A DNA stretch of 64,000 bases from Salipaludibacillus keqinensis (GTDB lineage Bacteria > Bacillota > Bacilli > Bacillales > Salisediminibacteriaceae): assembly GCF_003226325.1 (NCBI RefSeq), contig NZ_PDOD01000002.1, forward strand, positions 186,001 to 250,000, given 5' to 3'. Below, piece after piece: positions 17,813 through 27,157 of this stretch; within the stretch, counting starts at the first letter, position 1, and each line of letters starts with the position of its first letter. Under the pieces are notes generated by a model. That model was not told the origin of the DNA. It saw only the letters and a list, made by a program, of their open reading frames with translations, and did no database searches. The translations under genes were made by a program, and so were the position numbers.

Positions 17813-17849
17813 AAGAGCTACTAAATCTTATCACAGTTTAGTAGCTCTT
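17813..17849. repeat. Perfect 13-bp inverted repeat in the topA-xerC gap
   Basis: Arms AAGAGCTACTAAA (17813-17825) and its exact complement (17837-17849) flank an 11-nt loop. Neither strand has a proper U-tract directly after the stem. No T-box sequence is seen. It sits where trmFO would be expected in Bacillus synteny. Confidence 0.7.
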
Positions 17850-18001
17850 TCAATAAACTTTACCTTTTTTTCACAAAATTCTGAATTGTGCCCATTTTAG
17901 CACATGCTACTCAAGAACGTTGGTGGACTGCACCCAGTGTTACTCAGAGAGATTTACTATAAATGATTCTATCTGCTCCTGTCCATTAAATAAGCAGATG
18001 A

Positions 18002-20074
18002 TTAATTACTTTCCTCTTTATAATCGCATTCTGTACATTGAACATGGACACCTTTTTTCGATTTCTTTTCTACCAATAAGCTTTCACACTTCGGACACGG
18101 CCGGGAAATAGGCTTATCCCAAGAAATAAATTCACATTCTGGATATCTGTCACATCCATAAAAGATCCGCCGCTTTTTGCTTTTACGTTCAACGACATTT
18201 CCTTCCGAACATTTCGGACACTTCACTCCGATATCTTTAACAATGGCTTTTGTATTTCGACAGTTCGGAAAATTGGAACAAGCCATGAATTTTCCATATC
18301 GACCCATTTTAAAAACCATTTCATGACCGCATTTTTCACAGTCTTCACCAGCAGGTTCATCTTTTATTTCGACTTCCTTCATTTCTTCTTCAGCGGTTTT
18401 TAGACGTTTTTCAAAGCCTTTGTAGAAGCGATCAATGATGTGAACCCATTTCTTTTCTCCATCTTCAATGGAGTCAAGATCCGATTCCATTTCCGCTGTA
18501 AATTCTACATTTAAAATTTCAGGGAAGAACTCTTCGATCAATTCGAGAACGATCCCACCTAACTCCGTAGGGACAAAACGTTTATCCTCTAAAGCAACGT
18601 AACCTCTTCGTTGGACGGTATCGAGTGTAGGCGCATACGTTGAGGGGCGACCAATTCCTAACTCTTCCATTGTTCTAACAAGCCTCGCTTCAGTATATCT
18701 AGGAGGTGGTTGAGTGAAGTGTTGATTAGGATCTATCTTTTCAGAAATAACTTGTTCGCCTTCCTTCAAGTCAGGAAGGAGCCGGTCTTTCTCTTCTTTC
18801 CCGTCATCGTTTCCTTCAATGTAAACTTTCATAAAACCAGGGAATTTTAATTTAGAACCTGTTGCTCGAAACATCACTCCGTTATTCGTTAAATCAACTG
18901 CCATCGTATCCATGACCGCTGGAGCCATTTGACTCGCTACCATACGTTCCCATATCAATTTATATAATCGGTACTGGTCACGACTTAAATGCGGTTTCAT
19001 AGACTTAGGATCCATCATCACGGACGTAGGGCGGACAGCTTCGTGAGCATCTTGCGTTTTAGCCCCTTGTTTAGATTTCGCTTCAGTCGTATGATGATAT
19101 TCTTTACCGTAGTGAGTTTCAATATATTCTTTTGCTTCGTTCTTAGCGGTGTCAGAAAGTCTCGTTGAGTCTGTTCTCATATAAGTAATCAAACCAACAG
19201 TTCCAGACTTTCCTAGATCGATCCCTTCGTAAAGTTGTTGCGCGAGCATCATCGTCTTCTTAGCACGGAAATTAAGTTTTCGCGCTGCTTCTTGTTGAAG
19301 AGAAGAAGTAATAAAGGGAACAACTGGGTTTCTTTTTCTTTCTTTTTTCTTCACTTGATCAATATGAAATTGATCTCCTTCTATTCTCCCTAAAACACGT
19401 TCTACATCTTCTTGTGACTTTAATTCCGTTTTCTTTCCATCTACTGTCATGAATTTCGCTTCAAACTTTTGTGAATCTTTTGCCATCGAAGCTTCGATAG
19501 ACCAGTATTCCTCAGGCTTAAATGCCTTAATTTCATTTTCTCTATCAATAATCATTTTAACAGCAACGGATTGTACTCGACCAGCACTGAGACCTTTTTT
19601 AACCTTTTTCCATAATAATGGACTAATGTTGTAACCTACTAGTCGATCAAGGACTCTTCTAGCTTGCTGAGCATCAACTAAATTCGTATTAATCGTACGG
19701 GGATGTTTAAATGAATCTTTAATAGCTTGTTTCGTAATTTCATTGAACACCACTCTGCACTCGGAATCTTTATCAATATTTAGACTATCTGCTAAATGCC
19801 AAGCAATCGCTTCCCCTTCGCGATCGGGGTCGGCTGCGAGATAGACGCGTTTCGCTTTTTTGGCAGCTTGCTTTAATTCTTTTAATATCGGGCCTTTCCC
19901 GCGAATCGTAATATATTTAGGTGAATAATCTTGCTCCACATCTACACCCATTTGACTTTTGGGTAAGTCAATCACGTGACCCATGGACGCTTTCACTGCA
20001 TATTTCTTACCTAAATATTTTCCAATTGTTTTTGCTTTTGCGGGAGATTCCACGATTACTAAGTAATCGGACAT
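18002..20074 (-). CDS. topA: DNA topoisomerase I
   Basis: TopA relaxes negative supercoils using a 5'-phosphotyrosine intermediate. The 690-residue protein begins with the Toprim domain ([15 protein letters not shown], then [15 protein letters not shown]). The catalytic tyrosine lies in [14 protein letters not shown] near residue 297. [25 protein letters not shown]-type sequence follows (here [12 protein letters not shown]). Three four-cysteine zinc ribbons end the protein: [10 protein letters not shown]...[15 protein letters not shown]...CDRYPEC and CPKCESLL...CTEC. A strong promoter lies upstream. Confidence 0.98.
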   Translation of the reverse strand: MSDYLVIVESPAKAKTIGKYLGKKYAVKASMGHVIDLPKSQMGVDVEQDYSPKYITIRGKGPILKELKQAAKKAKRVYLAADPDREGEAIAWHLADSLNIDKDSECRVVFNEITKQAIKDSFKHPRTINTNLVDAQQARRVLDRLVGYNISPLLWKKVKKGLSAGRVQSVAVKMIIDRENEIKAFKPEEYWSIEASMAKDSQKFEAKFMTVDGKKTELKSQEDVERVLGRIEGDQFHIDQVKKKERKRNPVVPFITSSLQQEAARKLNFRAKKTMMLAQQLYEGIDLGKSGTVGLITYMRTDSTRLSDTAKNEAKEYIETHYGKEYHHTTEAKSKQGAKTQDAHEAVRPTSVMMDPKSMKPHLSRDQYRLYKLIWERMVASQMAPAVMDTMAVDLTNNGVMFRATGSKLKFPGFMKVYIEGNDDGKEEKDRLLPDLKEGEQVISEKIDPNQHFTQPPPRYTEARLVRTMEELGIGRPSTYAPTLDTVQRRGYVALEDKRFVPTELGGIVLELIEEFFPEILNVEFTAEMESDLDSIEDGEKKWVHIIDRFYKGFEKRLKTAEEEMKEVEIKDEPAGEDCEKCGHEMVFKMGRYGKFMACSNFPNCRNTKAIVKDIGVKCPKCSEGNVVERKSKKRRIFYGCDRYPECEFISWDKPISRPCPKCESLLVEKKSKKGVHVQCTECDYKEESN

Positions 20075-20115
20075 ACACTGTTTCCTCCCCTTCAGAGGTA
20101 AATTAAATCTTCCCT

Positions 20116-20145
20116 ATTATTGAACACTCTTTTACCATTTGTCAA
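20116..20145 (-). promoter_or_regulatory. Sigma-A promoter of topA
   Basis: On the minus strand, TTGACA (20140-20145) is followed after 18 bp by AATAAT (20116-20121), about 42 bp before the topA ATG. The -35 is perfect and the -10 matches 5 of 6. Confidence 0.7.
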
Positions 20146-20190
20146 ACATCCTTTTCATAAATAAAACCTTTTAAAGGAAAAACAACTTGA

Positions 20191-20215
20191 AAAGAGACCA
20201 ATTCCAATTGTCTCT
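20191..20215 (-). terminator. Probable terminator of dprA
   Basis: AGAGACAATT pairs with AATTGGTCTCT with one bulged base, followed on the minus strand by TTTTC and a second T-rich run. It lies between the dprA stop and the topA promoter. Confidence 0.6.
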
Positions 20216-20332
20216 AATCGCTATGTGAAGCGGATTTATTTTAAAAAAGAAATTTTTTCATTTATTTGAAATTAAAAGACTTAGACTTTCTAAAGGATAA
20301 CATAAGAAAGGGAAGAACACATAGTACTATAG

Positions 20333-21214
20333 TTATTCATACTCCACTATAATGTCGTCTGATTTGAGAATCATTTTTGCTCCTTGCTGAATTAACCGAT
20401 TGGTTCCTGCTGATTCCAGCTGCGATATTCTCCCAGGAAGAGCGAAGACTTCTCTGTTTTGTTCTAGTGCACAATCAGCAGTGATCAGTGATCCACTTTT
20501 CTCTTTTGCTTCTATAATAAACGTTGCATGGGACAGTCCACTGATAATTCGATTTCTCTCGGGAAATTGCCATCTTTGGGGACGAACATAAGGAGGATAT
20601 TCAGTCATGACGAGTTGTTGCGTTTCAAGAGTTTCCTTTAAATTTCTTAATCTTTCTGGATATACCTGGTTCAACCCGAAACCCAGTACAGCAATGGTTT
20701 TTCCTCTCTTTTCTAGAGCCAGTTCATGGGCTAATGCGTCAATCCCAAGAGCCATTCCACTGACGACGGTATAGGACTTCTTTAAAATAGGTGAAAGGAT
20801 CGATGACATTTCTTTTTTAGCGTTCTCTGAAGGGTGCCTTGTACCAACGACACTAAGGCGCTGAGGTTGATTTAAGATGTTTAGGTCTCCTCTGAAGTAG
20901 AGAAGCCACGGAGGGTCGTAAATTTCTTTTAACAGAGTAGGATAATGGGGATCAAAGACATGGAGATAATCGATTTTCTGTTCATTAAATTCATGCTTTA
21001 AATAGTCTACGTGAATGTCCTTCATTTGTCGAAAAATGTTCAACGCACGGTTTGTGTTTTTCGGAAAGAGGTCTTTAATTTGGTTAGGAGTTAATAAATA
21101 GATTGTTTCTAAACTCTGATCATAGTCGAAACATTTCTTTACAAAGGAATAGTTACCGTAAGATGAGTAATGAAGGTGAAGCAAACGATCTGTAAACGTT
21201 CGAGGAATAAACAC
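20333..21214 (-). CDS. dprA: DNA-processing protein DprA (Smf)
   Basis: DprA loads RecA onto incoming single-stranded DNA during natural transformation. The 293-residue protein has an N-terminal region without enzymatic motifs and the Rossmann-like DprA fold: LSVVGTRHPSENAK, VVSGMALGIDALAHELAL, AVLGFGLNQVYPERLRNL, RNRIISGLSHATFIIEAKEKSGSLITADCALEQNREVFALPG. The start is a GTG with AAGGGA upstream. It is flanked by sucD and topA, as in Bacillus. Confidence 0.95.
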   Translation of the reverse strand: MFIPRTFTDRLLHLHYSSYGNYSFVKKCFDYDQSLETIYLLTPNQIKDLFPKNTNRALNIFRQMKDIHVDYLKHEFNEQKIDYLHVFDPHYPTLLKEIYDPPWLLYFRGDLNILNQPQRLSVVGTRHPSENAKKEMSSILSPILKKSYTVVSGMALGIDALAHELALEKRGKTIAVLGFGLNQVYPERLRNLKETLETQQLVMTEYPPYVRPQRWQFPERNRIISGLSHATFIIEAKEKSGSLITADCALEQNREVFALPGRISQLESAGTNRLIQQGAKMILKSDDIIVEYE

Positions 21215-21250
21215 GAGGCACGTTCCCTTCTTTCTATTAAATTATTATTC

Positions 21251-21276
21251 AGGGCCTGTCAATAAAGACAGACCCT
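21251..21276 (-). terminator. Hairpin after sucD
   Basis: A 10-bp stem with one G-U pair (AGGGTCTGTC and its partner) and a 6-nt loop lies just after the sucD stop. The following minus-strand bases (GAATAATAAT) are not a T-run, so it may be a weak terminator or an RNA 3'-end stabiliser. Confidence 0.5.
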
Positions 21277-21284
21277 GATTGGTA

Positions 21285-22193
21285 TTATACTTTATGTGTT
21301 ACACATTTATCGTAAAGATCAGTCTCTTTCAATACGGAAATTAACGTTTCTCCCATAACAGCTGGAGTTTCTGCAACTTTGACACCTGCAGCATTTAACG
21401 TCTTAATCTTCTCATCCGCTGTTCCTTTACCACCAGAAATAATCGCACCAGCATGGCCCATACGTTTTCCTGGAGGGGCTGTTTGACCACCAATGAATCC
21501 TACAACTGGTTTCGTCATATTTTCTTTAATCCACTCAGCAGCTTCTTCCTCTGCTGTTCCGCCAATTTCACCAATCATGATAACCGCATAGGTTTCTGGA
21601 TCCTCATTAAATTGCTTAAGGACATCGATGAAATCTGTGCCGTTTACAGGATCTCCACCAATTCCAACCGCTGTGGATTGGCCGATTCCATTTGTAGACA
21701 GCTGATGAACAGCTTCGTAAGTTAGCGTACCAGATCGTGATACAACACCGACGTGACCTTTCTTATGAATGTAGCCTGGCATGATACCAATTTTACATTC
21801 TTCAGGAGTAATAACCCCTGGACAGTTTGGTCCAATCAGTCTTGTTTTCTTTCCTTCCATATAACGTTTCACTTTAATCATGTCAACAACAGGAATGCCC
21901 TCAGTAATCGTAATAACCAAGTCTAATCCTGCATCTGTTGCCTCCATAATAGCATCCGCTGCGAACGGAGGTGGAACGTAAACAACTGAAGCATTGGCTC
22001 CTGTTTTTGCTACGGCGTCCGTTACTGTATTAAATACAGGGATGCCTTCTACTTCGGTACCACCCTTACCTGGCGTGACACCTCCAACAATATTCGTACC
22101 ATATTCAACTGCTTGTTTCGTATGGAATAAACCAGTTGCCCCGGTAATTCCCTGAACAATCACTTTTGTATCTTTATTGATCAAGATGCTCAT
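21285..22193 (-). CDS. sucD: Succinate-CoA ligase, alpha subunit
   Basis: SucD carries the CoA-binding site and the phosphohistidine of succinyl-CoA synthetase in the TCA cycle. The 302-residue sequence has a Rossmann CoA domain ([35 protein letters not shown]), the [20 protein letters not shown] loop, [14 protein letters not shown], and the active-site His in [18 protein letters not shown]. It lies 16 bp downstream of sucC in the usual sucC-sucD operon. Confidence 0.98.
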   Translation of the reverse strand: MSILINKDTKVIVQGITGATGLFHTKQAVEYGTNIVGGVTPGKGGTEVEGIPVFNTVTDAVAKTGANASVVYVPPPFAADAIMEATDAGLDLVITITEGIPVVDMIKVKRYMEGKKTRLIGPNCPGVITPEECKIGIMPGYIHKKGHVGVVSRSGTLTYEAVHQLSTNGIGQSTAVGIGGDPVNGTDFIDVLKQFNEDPETYAVIMIGEIGGTAEEEAAEWIKENMTKPVVGFIGGQTAPPGKRMGHAGAIISGGKGTADEKIKTLNAAGVKVAETPAVMGETLISVLKETDLYDKCVTHKV

Positions 22194-22209
22194 TCATATC
22201 CCGCCTTTC

Positions 22210-23373
22210 TTACGCTTTAACTAGCGATACTATTTTTTCTGCACCGTCAGCCATGGAATCTGCTGCAGTAATATCTAAACCTGATTCTTCAAGGATTTGC
22301 TTGCCTAGATCTACGTTAGTTCCTTCAAGACGAACAACTAATGGAATCGTTAAGCCAACTTCTTTCGTAGCAGCTACGACACCCTCAGCAATGATGTCAC
22401 ATTTCATAATTCCACCAAAAATATTCACGTAGATTCCTTTAACATTTTTGTCAGAAAGAATAATTTTAAATGCTGCTGTTACTTTTTCTTTCGTAGCACC
22501 GCCGCCAACGTCAAGGAAGTTAGCCGGGTCACCTGAATAGTGTTTAATAATATCCATTGTAGACATGGCAAGACCAGCACCATTAACCATACAACCAATA
22601 TTACCTTCTAAAGAAATGTAGCTTAGATCGTATTTAGATGCTTCAATCTCTTTTTCATCTTCTTCATCTAAATCGCGGAATTCAACAATATCTTTTTGAC
22701 GGAACAACGCGTTAGGATCAAAGTTAAACTTGGCATCCAGTGCCATCACTTTTCCGTCTCCCGTTGTTACCAATGGGTTAATTTCAGCAATTGAACAATC
22801 TTTTGCTTCAAAAACTTTGTAAAGTCCCATCATAAATTTCACAGCTTCTTTCAACATTTCTTTTGGAATGTTGATATTAAAAGCCAATCTTCGTGCTTGG
22901 TAAGGCATTAATCCCGTAACTGGATCAATCACTTCCTTGAAGATTTTTTCAGGCGTTTTCTCAGCCACTTCTTCAATTTCAGTTCCGCCTTCTTCAGAGG
23001 CCATCATCACGATACGAGAAGTTGCTCGGTCAACCACTAGACCAACATAATATTCGTTTTGAATATCACAGCCTTGTTCAATTAACAAACGATTGACTAC
23101 TTTCCCTTCTGGACCTGTTTGATGCGTGACGAGAGTCTTTCCTAAAATCTCGCTTGCATATGTACGAACCTCATCAAGATTCTTCGCAATTTTCACTCCA
23201 CCTGCGTTCCCGCGACCACCTGCGTGGATTTGGGCCTTGACAACGGTTACATCTGTTCCTAAAGATTTAGCTGCATCTACAGCTTCAGTAGCTGAATAAG
23301 CAACTTTACCATCAGGGACAGCAACGCCATACTTTCTTAGTAACTCTTTACCTTGATACTCATGGATATTCAT
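22210..23373 (-). CDS. sucC: Succinate-CoA ligase (ADP-forming), beta subunit
   Basis: SucC is the ATP-grasp subunit that binds nucleotide and succinate. The product has 387 residues from the ATG at 23373 ([17 protein letters not shown]); an ATG two codons earlier lies against the AAGGAGG site. Diagnostic segments are [45 protein letters not shown] and [24 protein letters not shown], with [16 protein letters not shown] near the C-terminus. In Bacillus the upstream neighbour is ylqH; here two extra genes intervene. Confidence 0.98.
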   Translation of the reverse strand: MNIHEYQGKELLRKYGVAVPDGKVAYSATEAVDAAKSLGTDVTVVKAQIHAGGRGNAGGVKIAKNLDEVRTYASEILGKTLVTHQTGPEGKVVNRLLIEQGCDIQNEYYVGLVVDRATSRIVMMASEEGGTEIEEVAEKTPEKIFKEVIDPVTGLMPYQARRLAFNINIPKEMLKEAVKFMMGLYKVFEAKDCSIAEINPLVTTGDGKVMALDAKFNFDPNALFRQKDIVEFRDLDEEDEKEIEASKYDLSYISLEGNIGCMVNGAGLAMSTMDIIKHYSGDPANFLDVGGGATKEKVTAAFKIILSDKNVKGIYVNIFGGIMKCDIIAEGVVAATKEVGLTIPLVVRLEGTNVDLGKQILEESGLDITAADSMADGAEKIVSLVKA

Positions 23374-23413
23374 AGCCATCCTCCTTACTGAGTCAAAATG
23401 ATATGTTTTTTTA

Positions 23414-23428
23414 CAGTACTATGTACTG
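23414..23428. promoter_or_regulatory. Short palindrome upstream of sucC
   Basis: CAGTAC-TAT-GTACTG is a perfect 6-bp inverted repeat about 40 bp before the sucC start. It could be an operator. No matching promoter or known regulator could be assigned by eye. Confidence 0.3.
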
Positions 23429-23601
23429 CATGGTTCTCGTTCCCTTTATTATCACAAAATAATCTAATAAAAGGAAAGTTGAAAAGCAGAGGTTCACCCT
23501 GTTATCTTTTCACACAATATTTATCTTACTATACATTCCGACAATTTTGTGAATAATACACTCAAAAACCTCAATTTTTTTTTGGAAATGAATCTTTTGG
23601 T

Positions 23602-23640
23602 GAAAAATAAAAGCACAAGTGCTTCATCACTTGTGCTTTT
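23602..23640 (-). terminator. Terminator of the alpha/beta hydrolase gene
   Basis: A perfect 13-bp stem, AAAAGCACAAGTG (23609-23621) with its complement at 23628-23640 and a 6-nt loop, is followed by ATTTTTC on the minus strand. It overlaps the stop codon of the hydrolase gene. Confidence 0.88.
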
Positions 23641-24415
23641 ACCTTGTATTATCTTGAATATAATTAATGGTTACTTCATTAAATAATTCTGGTTGGTCAA
23701 TATTGCAGACATGACCTGAATCTTTAATACATTGAAACGATAGGTCTTTGTTCTCTTCCACTAATTTCTTAACCGAAGGAAGAAATAAATAATCTTCATC
23801 ACCCATGACAAAGAGTGTCGGAATTTGATTGAAGTTATTTTGCAACCTGTTTAAAAGTGGATTTAACGCTTTTGTCAGTGTAAACCAGCGAATAAACTCC
23901 TTTTGGCACATTTTCTTCGCTTGATTGACAAAGGCAATTCGTGATTCGAGGTGGTTACTCTTCGGCATAATAATCCAAGCTAGAAAACGATATAGCCACA
24001 TATAAGGAATAAAATATTTACTAATGCTTCCTAAAGAGATGAGGAATTTCGTTCGAATATTTAATTTGATGATCGCTCCACCTAAAATCATTGAGTCGAT
24101 CCGGTTTGGATATTTTTGAGCAATCGTCTGAATGATAATGGTCCCTAATGAAATCCCTATAAAATGGGATGATCGAAGTTTCAAATGGTCAAGGACGTGA
24201 ATAACTTCCGTTGCTACTTCCTCGAAAGTATCCCCTTTTTTCCAAGTAATTTCACTTGATCTACCGTGACCTCTAAGATCTATTAACAAGACATTGAAAT
24301 GTTTTTTGTATTCTTTTAATTGTTTGAACCATGTATTTGAATTTCCTCCTGCCCCATGAATGAACGTCACCCATGGTTGAGAAGAATCGATAATAAATTC
24401 ACGGTAATGCAACAT
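23639..24415 (-). CDS. Alpha/beta-fold hydrolase
   Basis: A serine hydrolase of unknown substrate, 258 residues from the ATG at 24415 (MLHYREFIID), which has AAAGGGTG upstream. An ATG 11 codons earlier has no ribosome site. The oxyanion motif HGAGGNSNTW is near residue 22, the nucleophile elbow GISLGT near 88, the acid in MGDEDYLFLPS and the catalytic His in DSGHVCNIDQPELF. The order fits the small MhpC/YugF-like group. A cap domain with aromatic and basic residues spans about 120-180. It is transcribed alone, with its own terminator, between sucC and the SASP-like gene. It is not part of the Bacillus subtilis order here. Confidence 0.88.
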   Translation of the reverse strand: MLHYREFIIDSSQPWVTFIHGAGGNSNTWFKQLKEYKKHFNVLLIDLRGHGRSSEITWKKGDTFEEVATEVIHVLDHLKLRSSHFIGISLGTIIIQTIAQKYPNRIDSMILGGAIIKLNIRTKFLISLGSISKYFIPYMWLYRFLAWIIMPKSNHLESRIAFVNQAKKMCQKEFIRWFTLTKALNPLLNRLQNNFNQIPTLFVMGDEDYLFLPSVKKLVEENKDLSFQCIKDSGHVCNIDQPELFNEVTINYIQDNTR

Positions 24416-24594
24416 GATGTCACACCCTTTCTCGACCTTGTGATACATTTCGCTCTATTATGCCTTTAACTAACATTTAAAGATTATATCAGACTATGAA
24501 ACAAATGAGTACTTATTTGCATCAAAGGTAGTTATTTCTATATTAGGTTAGATAAGTACCCTGATTTTAAAGAAAATAGGAGGTTTCAACGATA

Positions 24595-24632
24595 AAAACT
24601 AGACTTGAGAAAACATCATTCAAGTCTAGTCC
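24595..24632 (-). terminator. Terminator of the SASP-like gene
   Basis: Perfect 11-bp arms, ACTAGACTTGA (24598-24608) and complement (24620-24630), with TTTT following on the minus strand. It lies about 80 bp after the small upstream gene. Confidence 0.85.
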
Positions 24633-24707
24633 TTGTTAAGTTCTTTCCTAAGAATATTTGCTTCTTTTAAAAAAGAGCTTAGTGTAAAAAATCTGGAAAG
24701 CATTGGT

Positions 24708-24902
24708 TTAACATGGATCGTTGTCTTTTTTGTTGGCTTCCTGCTTTTTTTTAAATATTTTATTGGTTACATGGTGGATGCTTGATTTTTCCGCTAACTG
24801 TTGTTGGGATTGAAATATCCCGAATTCGTGAGCAATCTCTTCTCTGTACTGCTGTAAGTACTTGTCTACTTCAGGAACTTCTAGTGGTGATTTTTTTCTC
24901 AT
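24708..24902 (-). CDS. Small protein related to alpha/beta-type small acid-soluble spore proteins (divergent)
   Basis: The 64-residue product begins MRKKSPLEVPEVDKYLQQYREEIAHEFGIF. This resembles the N-terminal half of alpha/beta-type SASP, including the E-I-A-x-E-F-G core where the germination protease cuts. The second half (SQQQLAEKSSIHHVTNKIFKKKQEANKK in part) lacks the N-G-S-V-G-G-E-I-T-K-R-L-V DNA-contact block and has a basic Lys-rich helix instead. The gene is real: it has a perfect AAGGAGG seven bases before ATG and a strong terminator. It could be a spore-core protein that no longer coats DNA in the standard way, or an unrelated short protein with a chance match. Confidence 0.6.
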   Translation of the reverse strand: MRKKSPLEVPEVDKYLQQYREEIAHEFGIFQSQQQLAEKSSIHHVTNKIFKKKQEANKKDNDPC

Positions 24903-25064
24903 AGGGCAACCTCCTTACATTTAACTCTGCTCTAGTCAATGCTATCCATATTGAAACAAGTTAGAGATGTAGCTATTGTTTATAAAACAAAGCAACGTTC
25001 TAAGCTGTGAAGAGAACAAAGCGTTACTGTTAAGGTCTCCTATTTTCATCATTTTAATAAACGA

Positions 25065-25370
25065 TTATTTTTTAGTTAATTGGTCTCGATCGACTTTGTA
25101 AATGAAAGCAAATACTTCTGCTACTACTTCATATAAATTTTCCGGAATTCGGTCATTCGTTTCTAGCTGAGAGAGAATTTCTACAAGGGAGGAATCTTCC
25201 TGAATAGGGATGTCATTTTCTGCAGCGCGCCGAAGAATTTCATCCGCTACAAATCCTCTTCCTTTCGCTTTTATTGTAGGCGCCGATTCTTTTTTAATAT
25301 CATACCCTAAAGCGACAGCACGTTTTTGGCTGTTTCTTTTAAAGTGTTCAGACGAGTTATGCTGACTCAT
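25065..25370 (-). CDS. ylqH: FlhB-like cytoplasmic-domain protein YlqH
   Basis: YlqH (FhlB) is a stand-alone homologue of the cytoplasmic C-terminal domain of FlhB, the flagellar export switch. The 101-residue sequence has KRAVALGYDIKKESAPTIKAKGRGFVADEILRRAAENDIPIQEDSSLVEILSQLE, matching the FlhBC fold. The N-P-T-H autocleavage motif of true FlhB is absent (here E-S-A-P-T), as expected for this family. No membrane segment is present. It overlaps the ylqG stop by 4 bp, so the pair is translated together. Confidence 0.88.
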   Translation of the reverse strand: MSQHNSSEHFKRNSQKRAVALGYDIKKESAPTIKAKGRGFVADEILRRAAENDIPIQEDSSLVEILSQLETNDRIPENLYEVVAEVFAFIYKVDRDQLTKK

Positions 25371-27118
25371 ATTCTCACATCCACCCCTCTGTAACCATAA
25401 TCATCTTTTTGATAGCCTCTACCTAGATCAAACTTAGGTGAAGAAGATTCGGTTTGAGCTGATGGCTGTTTCCATTTAATTGCAGACAAGCGATAGTCTA
25501 GCTTTTGAAGATTCTCTGTTAATATAGGCATCCACATTTCTTGAACACCCGCAGGTCTTTCATTCTCATTATATATGGTTAATGTCATAACACGGTTTTG
25601 TATTTGAACGTCAACAACAGTATCTTCCAACGCTTCTAACGTAAGGTAAAACAAGATCCGACAGTGTTCCTCGTCGATGGAGCCATCCTTTGTTTGCCTA
25701 CCTTCCCATTGGATAGTCATATCTTGATATTTATCTGTCACTTTTATCGGCACTTGAAAAAGCGTATGTTGAACAGGCCCATGTTGTTCTGAAGATACTA
25801 ATTGAAACCCTGTAATTCGTTGCAATAGGAATTCCGCCTGCTCTCTAACTCCTTGTGTTAACCCTTGAGGATGCTGAAGAAGCAAGAGAAGGGCTGATTT
25901 TAATGATGCTGCTCGCTGAGCTGAATCTTGAGCTCCTGATCCTGAACGGATATCTGATTCGTATTGCATGCCTAATTGTTGCATAAACATTCGTAAAGGA
26001 GAGTCTTCTTTACTGCCCCCTAATAAAAAGGAAGAGTCAGATCTAGCTTCATTCACTAGCGTCCAAAGAGCCCGCGACGAATCCGTAGGCTGAGTTGATA
26101 ACCATTGATCTAATTGCGTCGTCACCTGATTAGGTGAAGCTTGAGAATTGATTAGTTGAGTAAGCTGTTGAGCTACTAACGGCTGATCCCATTTTACGTT
26201 GTTTATTAACATTGAAAATAAACCTCTAGGATTCATTTCTTGCAAATGACTACCTGAACTGTTCTGAAAAAGCTGTGGCCAGATTTGACGAATCATTTCT
26301 TGATTTTCCGGGCGTAAAATGGATGTCTTAAATTGTTCAAAAACCTGTTGATCATTTGTATTTTGAGGAATAATCCCAATTTGCCTTGCTGTTTGAAGAG
26401 CTTGTTCTTGCATCTGTGGCTGAGTTGAGTTCATCTGCTGCAAAAGAGTTTGCAAGGCCGTCCCTTGCCTCAACGGATCCGATTGATTTAACATTTGCGA
26501 CAGTAATTGCTGCACGGGTTGCGTTTGCTGATTAGCTCCCCGTAACTGGATGAGAAGCTTGGACATCGTCTCAGACATACTTTCATTGGACTGGAGAGAA
26601 GCAAGAGACTGAAACGTTGCCTGTGTAAGAGGCATGTTTCTCTGAATCATGCTCGTAATTAAATCTAATGATGATTGTGATGGCAGAGTCGACTGCTGAA
26701 GTAGTCTTGCTCCGTCTGTGAGATTCGCTTTTGTAAAAGGTAAGCCTGATTGATTAAGTTGTGATAAAAGCCTTTCATGGGCTCCTAAAGAGGAAATTCC
26801 CATCTGTTGAAGGATAGTTTGAGCATTGGTCACTCCTTGGTTGCCTGACACTTGTGCAGGAGGGACATTTTCCATCACCTTTATTTTAGGGATCCCCTCC
26901 CCTGCCATCACTCGAAACCAATATTGTTGACCTTTTTCTAATTGAGCTTCTAACCTGGCTGTTAATGTCATATTTCCCATTTTAAGCTGAGCTAATTGCC
27001 CCGGATAAAGTTGAGTAATCGTTCCTTGAAAAACTTGACCTGGGCTTAGTTTAATGGTTTTAGCATGAACAGGATCGAGACCTCGAATCATACTTTGTAG
27101 CATTTTTGTTTCAAACAT
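25367..27118 (-). CDS. ylqG: YlqG-family protein with FliK-like C-terminal domain
   Basis: A 583-residue soluble protein. An N-terminal beta-rich stretch (VFQGTITQLYPGQLAQLKMGNMTLTARLEA) precedes a very Gln/Ser/Asn-rich central region of roughly 300 residues. The C-terminal 100 residues (FQVPIKVTDKYQDMTIQWEGRQ, ILFYLTLEALEDTVVDVQIQNRVMTLTIYNE, MWMPILTENLQKLDYRLSAIKW) look like a Flg_hook domain as in FliK. Pairing with the FlhB-like YlqH echoes the FliK-FlhB pair of the export switch. The function of YlqG is not established, so an accessory role in export is an inference. Confidence 0.82.
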   Translation of the reverse strand: MFETKMLQSMIRGLDPVHAKTIKLSPGQVFQGTITQLYPGQLAQLKMGNMTLTARLEAQLEKGQQYWFRVMAGEGIPKIKVMENVPPAQVSGNQGVTNAQTILQQMGISSLGAHERLLSQLNQSGLPFTKANLTDGARLLQQSTLPSQSSLDLITSMIQRNMPLTQATFQSLASLQSNESMSETMSKLLIQLRGANQQTQPVQQLLSQMLNQSDPLRQGTALQTLLQQMNSTQPQMQEQALQTARQIGIIPQNTNDQQVFEQFKTSILRPENQEMIRQIWPQLFQNSSGSHLQEMNPRGLFSMLINNVKWDQPLVAQQLTQLINSQASPNQVTTQLDQWLSTQPTDSSRALWTLVNEARSDSSFLLGGSKEDSPLRMFMQQLGMQYESDIRSGSGAQDSAQRAASLKSALLLLLQHPQGLTQGVREQAEFLLQRITGFQLVSSEQHGPVQHTLFQVPIKVTDKYQDMTIQWEGRQTKDGSIDEEHCRILFYLTLEALEDTVVDVQIQNRVMTLTIYNENERPAGVQEMWMPILTENLQKLDYRLSAIKWKQPSAQTESSSPKFDLGRGYQKDDYGYRGVDVRI

Positions 27119-27157
27119 TGTCCCTTCCCCCTTTCACACAGCATGATGGCATTTCCT

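Noticed and set aside
17813-17849. Inverted repeat as a T-box or tRNA-like element
   Set aside because: The T-box antiterminator sequence and any cloverleaf are missing.
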